Below, piece by piece: positions 55,595-64,000 of a stretch of DNA of 64,000 bases (its first letter is position 1; the number at the start of each line of letters is the position of its first letter). The position numbers and the translations under genes were made by a program. This DNA comes from Harmonia axyridis (taxonomy: Eukaryota; Arthropoda; Insecta; Coleoptera; Coccinellidae), in assembly GCF_914767665.1 (NCBI RefSeq), contig NC_059506.1, positions 21,491,825-21,555,824 on the forward strand, given 5' to 3'. The notes beneath the pieces are model-generated. The model was not told the DNA's origin. It did not search any database and saw only the letters and a program-made list of their open reading frames with translations.

Positions 55595-57028
55595 CAGGGT
55601 GGCCACTTTTTCAATGGTATTGTATTGGTAACTTTTAAACCATAAGAGATAAAAGGTCGATCAAATGGAGAAGAAGTTGCATGCATAGAAGCATTATCAA
55701 GCAGTTCAAACAAATCGAGATTATCAGGGCCGTTTATTGAGATATCATAAGAAAAGTGAATTCTGTCATTTTGATTTTTCTTTTTTTCCCACTTTATTTC
55801 AAATATTATCAAAAAATGTTACAGGAATTCTTTATTCGACAGTAAATTGTTCTCAATTTGACGTAATCAGATTTCGTATCCAACGTTTCGTGCTCTCTGG
55901 GCCACCCTCAACCTCATTTTTTTCAATACGGACCTGTATATTTTATGACACTTTTCGAAATAACTTTCAACGCTGAATTCAACGATATATCATATAATGT
56001 CATTCAAAGTAGATTTTCAGGTGATTTTGACCCTCATCCAAATATCTTTGGGTCGGATCTGTATTACATTTAGGTACCTTTAGTTTAATTAACAACATGC
56101 AATACATTTCGATGTGACAATCATCTTACTCATCTTGAACTAAATGGAACATATCAGAATCAAATCAAGAAACAAGTAATAATTATTTACATATTTCAAT
56201 TCATAATAATTAAACGAATTATCATTTAATGGAAGAAAAATCGAATGATTATTCGAAAGTAAATGAATATGAATGAAGTAAGTATTCGAAATGTCCAACA
56301 TTTTGTAAAATGCACTTAACGGTTCCGGAACCCATACTTCTTATACATTTGCTTATTTTGTCTTCTTGAATACCTTCCAATACATTCTCAATCTCGCGAG
56401 AAATCACTATTGTTGGATTTGTCATTTGTTCCGTTGAAACAAATGACAGAATCGAACTTTATTTTGATATCATTACGATATAAGTTTTGCAAGGCTCGGT
56501 ATTCAAATTTAAAATCATTGTGTTCACGTCTCTTGACTATTTTATTAACAGCAGTTTTTGATAAATTGCATTCACTACAGATCCGACCCAAAAAAAATTG
56601 GATAAATCAACTTTGAATGACATTGTATGATATAAGGTTGAATTCAGCGTTAAAAGTTATTTCGAAAAGTGTCATAACATATACAGGTCCGTATTGAAAA
56701 AAATGAGGTTGAGGGTAGCCCAGGGAGCACGAAACGTTGGATACGAAATCTGATTACGTCAAATCGAGAACAATTTACTGTCGAATAAAAAATTCCTGTA
56801 ACATTATTTGATAATACATATTTGAAATAAAGTGGGAAAAAAGAAAAATCAAAATGACAGAATTTACTTTTCTTATGATATCTCAGTAACCGGCCCTGCT
56901 AATCTCGATTTGTTTGAACTGCTTGATAATGCTTCTATGCATGCAACTTTTTCTCCATTTGACCGACCTTCTAACTCTTATGGTTTAAAAGTTACCAATA
57001 GAATCCCATTGAAAAAGTGGCCACCCTG
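55595..57028 (-). mobile_element. Long-TIR Tc1/mariner derivative, copy 3
   Basis: CAGGGTGGCCACTTTTTCAA to AAAAAGTGGCCACCCTG, flanked by TA, 1434 bp, uninterrupted. The transposase remnant is on the minus strand at about 56280-56595 (GRICSECNLSKTAVNKIVKR, then CRNRNGSRTVKCILQNVGHF-like end). Confidence 0.88.
56280..56591 (-). pseudogene. Tc3/mariner-like transposase remnant, copy 3
   Basis: Same fused remnant as in copies 1 and 2: NLSKTAVNKIVKRREHNDFK, RALQNLYRNDIKIKFDSV and then a shifted C-terminus. Shared deletion junctions in all three copies show that the family spread as an already deleted element. Confidence 0.6.
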
Positions 57029-57303
57029 TATGGTAGATGCCATGATTTGTAGGATTTATTGTTTAATGAATTTATGCTCATCCCTTCTTATTATAGGTTT
57101 TCATTTTCTGTGATCTAGCAGAGAGTTGTTAATGAAGACTGGGTACAAACTGTCTGAATTTTAATTATTACCTTATCACATTAAGTTATAGCATGCAACA
57201 TGGCGCAGTAGAAAGTGGAAAGAATTTGCAGAATATCGTCAAATAATTCGATATACAACAATATAAGTGAAGAAAAAGTGTCTAAATTTCAATTATTACC
57301 TTA

Positions 57304-57467
57304 TCAAATTGAGTTATAACATGCAACAGTTGTAGTGATTGGTTTGTGTATTTGTTTACATAAAAAGCTGACATATTTATATTGAAGGACCTTCTCTTCA
57401 TCCAAACATAATCGCCTGCATCCTTCCTCTTCGCCAAAAGTGGACGACATTTTTATTACAATTATAT
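57304..57467 (-). other. Possible exon behind an acceptor-like site
   Basis: On the minus strand TTTCTTTTTGGTTTCAG ends at 57468 and is followed 17 bases later by ATG (57450) in a good context (AAAAATGTCG). The frame reads MSSTFGEEEGCRRLCLDEEK and VLQYKYVSF, and stops at 57304. No clear donor follows (GTCAGC or GTCCTT only). It is on the RUNX strand and could be an upstream coding exon, but no domain supports this. Confidence 0.25.
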
Positions 57468-57507
57468 CTGAAACCAAAAAGAAAAGAAAAAGAAATGTTA
57501 AAGTAAC

Positions 57508-57900
57508 CTTAGAATATAGATAGAAGGAACGGAAAGTAAACATTTGTGATCGATCCCGAATACCAAAAGAGATGGAAATTTAGTGTCACCAATCACAATC
57601 GAGCTAGCCGATTGTGTGCGTGAGCCATAGGCGTGGAGAATCCTAATATGATTGTTGAATGCTTTATCAGGAATCCTTTTTTCATAACTTCTCAATAGCT
57701 AAATCATGGAACTGAGAATAACATTGACCATTTTGAAACACGAAAAAATTTTTATGAATAAAACACATTGTAAACTATTTTTGAGCATGAATTGATAATT
57801 TCGAAATTAATCAAATTATGTTACGCTACTGCTACAGAGTCCAGTCAGACAAGGTGATTTTCGTTCCTCTCATTATTGTTCTAAGATTGTAATAGTTTCC
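57508..57900 (-). repeat. Dispersed repeat E, copy 2
   Basis: Same orientation as copy 1 at 35395-35880. Its low-coordinate end lies about 40 bp from the acceptor-like site at 57468, as copy 1 ends next to the RUNX acceptor at 34180. Bases 57896-57926 match the reverse complement of the LINE end at 33363-33394. Confidence 0.75.
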
Positions 57901-57970
57901 ATTATATCGATTTGAAGTTAGTAACCCTTTCTAAAAAAGAATCTGAGACTGATAGCTTGGAAACCACCAT

Positions 57971-59420
57971 GAAAGGACCCCGCACGTTTTATATGGGAAA
58001 TGGCTTTCCGTGAATTTAGCTGAATTTTTGATATGTTGTAGTTCTTGATAAACTGATCAGAAGTGTCCATAGCTACAAAGCTCCAAAATGGACAGTTTTC
58101 GAGATATGGAGCTTTGAAAATGGATTTTTTGCAATTTTCGGGGTTTTTGCTCATCAATCGGGGAGCTCTCATTTCTGGTAGGGATGGATTTTGGATGTTC
58201 GGCGGCCAGAACCCGACTGAGAAATGATCTTCCTCGGTTACATTAGGCACCGCCATCGATAGTTTTTTACACACTGCTCCACATTGGCTATGAAATGAGA
58301 TACAAAATCCAAGATCTTCCATACATCTTTTCATGCCACAAGATATTGTGAGATTTTTTTAAGAGAGACCATAATAACTGAATCCTCATATATATAATGT
58401 CCAATAATATCAAATATGTTAGCCAAAATGTTCATAACCAGGCATCGCGAGCTGTAATGGGGGAAAATGGGAAAATCATAAATCCTCAGGGATCACAATT
58501 GTGATCACTATTGATGTCATTTACAATGATATGTGATTTGTTTCTCACAAATCTCGATAATCTGACAATGGGGTGCCAAGACATTTTCCTCAGAATGTCT
58601 CGAAATCGATGATAGCATCTCACAGACATAAAAAAAATTGTATTTTCAAGAATTCGTGGGTTAATATCGGAAGTTCCATTCATAGTTAGCTTCCAAAACT
58701 TGGACTTCTACCCGGATAGTACTATATTGTATCAAAACTGCAGACATTTTCACGGATTCGTTTGTCTGTGAGATGCTATCATCGATTTCGAGACATTCCG
58801 AGGAAAATGTATTGGCACCCCATTGTCAGATTATCGAGATTTGTGAGAAACAAATCACATATCATAAGTAAATGACATCAGGAGTGATCACAATTGTGAT
58901 CCCTGAGGATATATGATTATGATTTTCCCATTTTTCCCCATTACAGCTCGCGATGCCTGGTTATGAACATTTTGGCTAACATCAGATATATAAGGATTCA
59001 GTTATTATAGTCTCTCTTAAAAAAATCTCACAATATGTCGTTTCTCGGTCATGTGAATTATTCTGGCGTTATCTTGTGGCATGAAAAGATATATGGAAGA
59101 TCTTGGATTTTGTATCTCATTTCATAGCCAATGTGGAGCAGTTTATAGTAAATTATCGATGGTGTTGCTTAATATAACCAAGGAAGATCATTTCTCAGTC
59201 AGGTTCTGGCCGCCGAATATCCAAAATTTATCCCAACCAGAAATGAGAGCTCCCCGATTGATGAGCAAAAACCCCGAAAATTGCAAAAAATCCATTTTCA
59301 AAGCTCCATATCTCGAAAACTGTCCAATTTTCTGATCAGTTTATCAAGAACTACAACATATCAAAAATTCAGCCAAATTCACGGAAAGCCATTTTCCATA
59401 TAAAACGTGCGGGGTCCTTC
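57971..59420. mobile_element. Foldback MITE, about 1.45 kb (TIR GGACCCCGCACGTTTTATAT)
   Basis: GAAAGGACCCCGCACG and CGTGCGGGGTCCTTC are the ends; arms of about 660 bp pair with moderate divergence around a centre near 58690. Paired ORFs such as those opening MKRCMEDLGFCIS and MKRYMEDLGFCIS are the same arm read twice. No transposase. Confidence 0.88.
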
Positions 59421-59667
59421 ATAAATTGGACAAGTATTCACCAAGTGGTCAATGGTTTCTTCTACACCACACTCACATGGTGGGCTTCCCATAGAATGCT
59501 ATTTGAAGAGCATACTATTGAAACGACCATGATCAGTCGACTTGAAAAACACCAAAATTGCCTAGGGAGATTGGAACCTGGAACTTTCTCTGAAGGATCA
59601 ACGATTTGACTTTAGTTGAAAACATTAAAAGATCTCCATTCCGAACGCCGAATTTCCTAATCACTTC

Positions 59668-60705
59668 CATTAAATAAATAAATAAATAATAACTTTATTT
59701 CAAGGAATCCTCACGATAACAGAGATCAAATGAAATAGACGTCACAAAAAATATAACTACAACTATAGCTTCAAAATATTCGCTCAGCGAATATGGCTCA
59801 ATATTTATAAGAAAGTTTTTCAGTCTTTTTTTGAACACATTCAGGTTACATGAAATTCTTAAATTACTAGGAAGTGCATTGAACAATTTTATGCACATGT
59901 AAGATGGATGTTTTTCCGTCACTGATAATCTGTGAATTGGATAGTGTAGATCTGGTTCTATAATTATGATGAGTTGTATGTACTTCAAACACTTCTCTAT
60001 GTTTGAAAAAAAATACTAAACACTCAAATATATATAAAGCGTACAGAGTTAAAATACCGTTCTTTTTGAACACTCCTCTAGAAGACTCTCTAAATGACAT
60101 ATGATACATAATCCTAACAATTTTTTTTTGAACTCTGAAAATTACATCTACCGCAGAACTACTGCCCCAGAAAATTATTCCATACCTCATAATCGACTCA
60201 GCATTTGCGATATATACAATCATTAATTCTTTTTCACTTATATACTTTGACAATGTTCTTATGCCAAAACTAATCTTACTGTGGTCGTACCATTTCAAAA
60301 ATCTATCAACATGTAGACCCAAAAATTTTGTTGATTTTTCCATTACTACAATTCTATTTCCGAGCTGTAAGGTGTCATCCAGATCTCTACGCGATTTATC
60401 AGTACTGAAAATTAATGCTGCAGTTTTATCTTCAATTATTTTAAGTTTATTGGAGCAGAGCCAATTTTTAATTATTGTGAAAATTTCATCAGCTTTCTCC
60501 TTTAGAACCAAAAAAGTCTCACCATGTAATAATACGTTTGTATCATCCACAAAGCAAGTAATAATAATTGAAAGGTATTCAACCAATATACACAGATTAT
60601 TTACATATAGAATAAACAATAACGGGCCCAGTACACTACCCTGAGGTACTCCTGTTTCAACTTTTGTGAACTCTGATTCAGACAACACAACTTCTACTGT
60701 TATAA
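59668..60705 (-). mobile_element. 5'-truncated LINE (Jockey/CR1-like) with 3' tail
   Basis: The minus-strand element ends with AATAAA and a (TTTA)n tail at 59672-59690, typical of target-primed insertion. Only the second half of the ORF remains. The high-coordinate end near 60705 is the truncation point. Confidence 0.85.
59695..60688 (-). pseudogene. LINE reverse transcriptase, catalytic and C-terminal part
   Basis: The frame reads KVETGVPQGSVLGPLLFILY (motif B region) and CFVDDTNVLLHG (motif C, F-V-D-D, the two catalytic Asp). Then come NKLKIIEDKTAALIF, KSTKFLGLHVDRFLKW, ESIMRYGIIFWGSSS and a shifted C-terminus (CIKLFNALPSNLRI, FKKRLKNFLI). One frameshift lies near 59960 and the N-terminal endonuclease half is missing. 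On its strand it points the same way as the RUNX gene. Confidence 0.88.
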
Positions 60706-61020
60706 CAACTTAGAAGGAAAGTATTAATCCATAAAGGTTTGCGTGAACTATTCTGATAGATCGACCCAAATCATAACAACCCCAAACAGCCCCGGCTCTG
60801 AACATTCCAGACGATCTAGGCAACCTCCCCATCCTGATCCCTTTGGCGATTTAGGAAAGGGCCAGCATTATCAATTCTTCGGCTTAGGTCCGGGCGTCCG
60901 CTAATTGCGTTCTTAAATCAAGGGGGAATAAGACTCGGAAAGCTGCATTTTTACTGCACCGTCCGGCAGTGGTAGTTAGTTTAATTACCGGAGGAAGGGG
61001 TGAACTCGGGGAGGCTACAG
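60706..61020. other. GC-richer unassigned stretch
   Basis: Contains CCCCGGCTCTGAACATTCC and TCCGGGCGTCCGC. No protein or RNA recognised; it is next to the tandem array. Confidence 0.3.
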
Positions 61021-61382
61021 ACCGCGACTTGGACGGCGGACACAAAGGAGGGGGTGCACTTGCTGCTGTCCGAGAGGAATTGGAATTGGGCCTTTAATTT
61101 ATTCACTTTATATCGTAGTTTTTCGTTTCGGTGAATACGCCGAATGAGCTGTACATCAGACTGATGAGGAAGAGGAGATTTAATGCCTTTGGTAGCCAAG
61201 ATTGCGTTACGGGGTTGTCCAGTGGAACGGTAAGGGTGGTGTAGAGTGAATTGTGTCGATTATTGTAGCATTGTACAGTGTTTCAATAGGATTTTCAGAT
61301 ATGAGAGCTAAAAAAATCATAAAAACGGAACAAAGTTTCTTCAATGTGTTGTGCTAACTAAATCTGTAAAATTCAATTTTTT

Positions 61383-61660
61383 TTAGCACAACAGAGACAT
61401 CAGAATTATTTCAGTGAACAGCTTCACATTCGCATAGCAATTGTTTGGTTGTCTTAGTGGCTTCTTGACTAAAGCAAGTAGCTTTCTTACACATTGGCAG
61501 AAGCAACTTGTGTCCTCAGACGCTTTTCCCATGTTTTTCAGAGGATATCCCACAGGACAACGTCCCCTGAGCACGCCCATCAGTTTCCTCAGTTCCTGCT
61601 TACTGAATGAGGAAATTTTTTAATCCAGGTCGTCGAGTAGGAGAAAAGTGACTTGGCCTG
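61383..61660 (-). pseudogene. LINE RNase H tail, unit 1
   Basis: The minus frame reads KQELRKLMGVLRGRCPVGYP, LKNMGKASEDTSCFCQCVRK and LLALVKKPLRQ, a decayed version of the LxxLxGxLxGxCxxxxHLxxMG block of LINE RNase H ends. Confidence 0.55.
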
Positions 61661-62308
61661 TCTCTGACCGATGATTGTCCTCCAAAATGCAATCTTCCTC
61701 TTTTGTTCCCATTCCTTAATAGTAATTTCTTGATGATCGGTTGAAAAGCCATAAAATGGCTCTGACCTAACCTTGAATATTTAAAAGTGACGTGCAAAAA
61801 AATGGATGTGTTTTTTCTTCTTAAATGGTCCTAGGAACTATCATATGTTAATTTATTTATAAAGAGGGAATTTACAGTCCACGACAACGGCGGACACAAA
61901 GGAAGGGGGCACTTGATGCTTCCCGAGAGGGGTTGATGTCTATTGGAATTGGGCCTTTAATTTATTCACTTTATATCGTAGTTTTTCATTTCGGTGAATA
62001 CGTCGAATGAGCTGTACATCAGACTGATGAGGAAGAGGAGATTTAATGTTTTTGGTAGCCAAGATTGCGTTACGGGGTAGTCCAGTGGAACGGATAAGGT
62101 GTTGTAGGGTGATTTCATTCGATGATCATCAGATTGGTCAGTGTTTCAATAGAATTTTCTGATTTGCAATTCCAAAACTAAAAAAATTAGTATAACAGTA
62201 TAAATTTTATTTAATATTTTGTACTCAAATCTGTAACTTTTCATTTTTTTAGGACATTGATGTCTCAATGAAGATTACCACTTTTCTGGGGGCTACATCC
62301 ATCACTTG

Positions 62309-62560
62309 TTACGGACGTAAAAACCAAGATCCAAGGGTTTGTAGTCTTTTCCGATAAACAGCTTTAGAATAGCATAGAAAATGTTTGGTTGACTCAGTGG
62401 CTTCTTGATGAGCGAATTGTGTCCTCAAACGCTTTCTCCATGTTTTCAGATGATATTTTACAAGACAGTGTCCCGTGAGCTTAACCGGCAGTTTCCTCAC
62501 TTCCTGCTTATTGATTGTGAGAACTTTTTTAGTCCAGCTCATCGAGTATCAGAGAAGTGA
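62309..62560 (-). pseudogene. LINE RNase H tail, unit 2
   Basis: The minus frame reads TINKQEVRKLPVKLTGHCLV, KYHLKTWRKRLRTQF and STKHFLCYSKAVYRKRLQTL, ending GSWFLRP. The LTGHC-x-HL and H-x-LC-x-KRLQ-LG pattern is the LINE RNase H C-terminus. It is better kept than in unit 1. Confidence 0.65.
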
Positions 62561-63139
62561 CTTGGCCTGTCTTTGACCAATGATTGTCCTCCAGATTCCA
62601 AGCTTCCTCCTTTGTTCCTATCCCTTAAGAGACATCGGTTGAAAAGACACCAAACGACTTCATGTCTTTGTTGTGTTAAAAAAAAAATAAAAAGACTCTA
62701 GTTGAAGATTTAGTGATTTTATTATAATTCTTCAGCATTCAAATTGCTCTCATATCTTGAATCCTATTGAAACACTGTCCAATCTAATAATAATAGACCT
62801 AACCTAAAATGTTTAAATGTTACATGCAAGAAAGTGAATTTGTTTTTTTTTCGTCTATCCTAGGAACTATCATTTCTGTTAATTTCTCTATAAAGAGAGA
62901 CCCTACAGATCGCGACTTGGACGGCGTACATAAAGGAAGGGGTGCACTTGCTGCTGTCCGAGAGGGGTTGATATCTATTGGAATTGGGCCTTTAATTTAT
63001 TCACTTTATATCGTAGTTTTTCGTTTCGGCGAGTACGCCGAATGAGCTGTACATCAGACTGATGAGGAAGAGGAGATTTAATGCCTTTGGTAGCCAAGAT
63101 TGCGTTACGGGGTTGTCCAGTGGAACGATAAGGGTGGTG

Positions 63140-64000
63140 ACTAGGGTGAAACAATTGTGTCGATTATTATCATTAGATTGGACAGTGTTTCCAACTTTGG
63201 TTTTTGAATGGAAATTTATTCTTTCTCCATTTCTTCGTTTTCTAAATGAAAGAATAAAGGATACTTCATGCCAACCCTCACTTCGAAAATATTGATTATT
63301 TTCGAGATATTCAGTTCGAAAGGTTTTTTTGTTAATATCAATCAATCGAAATATTTTGTTACAATTTTGTGGAGTATCCACTCCGAGGTCCTATTCTATT
63401 GGAATTTAGTTCTGGTCAAATTCCACAAATCCAAATACTCTCCCCAATCGTGTGTCTAAAAAGGACAAGTGGTATAAAGTGTATGAAAAACAGTTTGCCA
63501 AATTTTGTGAATGAAAACTTGCATGATCTTCTTTATTTCAAATCAAACACCCTGAATATTTTCGATTCATAAAATGCACAAACGAAGACTACAAATTTCA
63601 TCACCCTAAGGCGAAATTCACTGTCCACTTCATGCCCTGTATTTGACCGGTTTATTTCAGATATACTGTTCGAGAGAGTAACTCATATATGAAATTTGAC
63701 CAGAATAGTATATAACATTGTATGTACATTTTTACGTTGCACAGTGCTTAAATAGATAGTTACATAGTTGGCGAGTTGTACAAATTTCGTCATTTTCTGT
63801 ATAGAGGTAAAAAAATGAATTTAATAAAAAACATTATAATTATTAATATAATATAACCCGAGTGACTTATATCGAAAATAAAATCCGGTCATGCCGATTA
63901 TCTTGAAACCAACAATATTTTCGAACTGAGGGTTGATATGAAGTGTCTTCCATTTTTATCAATAAATCGGGAATCGAAGAAAAAACATGGGTGCTATTGA
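63140..64000. other. AT-rich DNA, nothing recognised
   Basis: Chance ORFs only, for example at 63369-63572. The window ends here without the RUNX 5' exons being identified. Confidence 0.45.

Larger units (their letters stand above)
61020..63140. repeat. Degenerate tandem triplication, unit about 0.86-1.03 kb
   Basis: A core of about 220 bp (GGCGGACACAAAGGA to GTTACGGGGTTGTCCAGTGG) is found at 61024-61240, 61881-62105 and 62912-63130. Between cores the units share LINE RNase H text and blocks such as GTGACTTGGCCTGTCT and CGATGATTGTCCTCCA. The cores are far better conserved than the rest. Confidence 0.85.

Noticed and set aside
58000..58334. 138-residue ORF opening MKRCMEDLGFCIS
   Set aside because: It is an arm of a foldback MITE, with the same text inverted at 59081; no transposase or host domain.
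60261..60644. Plus-strand ORF of 127 residues
   Set aside because: Antisense shadow of the LINE reverse transcriptase on the minus strand.

Overview
The window looks like AT-rich insect nuclear DNA, plausibly from a beetle; that placement is a guess from the transposon style, not proven. No prokaryotic, viral or organellar genes were seen. The one recognisable host gene is a RUNX-family (Runt-domain) transcription factor on the minus strand. One exon (33841-34179) carries most of the Runt domain and a second (5810-5923) carries its end. They are joined in phase across a 27.9-kb intron. The 5' exons would lie at higher coordinates and the C-terminal exons left of base 5810; I could not identify either.

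Almost everything else is transposable-element (TE) sequence or unremarkable AT-rich DNA. From left to right: a LINE (non-LTR retrotransposon) tail split by a palindromic MITE (1-1972); dispersed repeats and a decayed hAT-type MITE (3.7-5.7 kb); a deleted Helitron that keeps the start of its Rep/helicase gene (7703-9013); hairpin-rich DNA and inverted repeats (10.8-12.5 kb); decayed transposase remnants (13.7-14.95 kb); four complete copies plus one fragment of an ISL2EU-like element that keeps a spliced first coding exon (15.7-30.3 kb), two of them inside a dead mariner; a concentric palindrome (26.9-28.4 kb); a 1.37-kb tandem repeat containing a LINE RNase H tail (28.5-32.2 kb); and a truncated LINE (32.4-33.4 kb).

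Right of the Runt exon are an 8-bp-TSD hAT MITE only about 22 bp from its splice acceptor, a head-to-head Penelope-like pair with GIY-YIG endonuclease ends (36.5-37.9 kb), a deleted mariner-type transposase (38.9-39.7 kb), a GC-richer promoter-like island (42.2-43.4 kb), three long-TIR Tc1/mariner derivatives (one split by a ZMYM1-like hAT), a second copy of the first MITE (50.3-51.5 kb), further transposase fragments (53.4-54.1 kb), a 1.45-kb foldback element (58-59.4 kb), a LINE reverse transcriptase (59.7-60.7 kb) and a degenerate tandem triplication (61-63.1 kb).

Together these make one developmental regulator whose introns have swollen by repeated TE insertion. Nested insertions and paired empty/filled sites give relative ages: LINE, mariner and tandem units are older; the ISL2EU-like copies and MITEs are younger.
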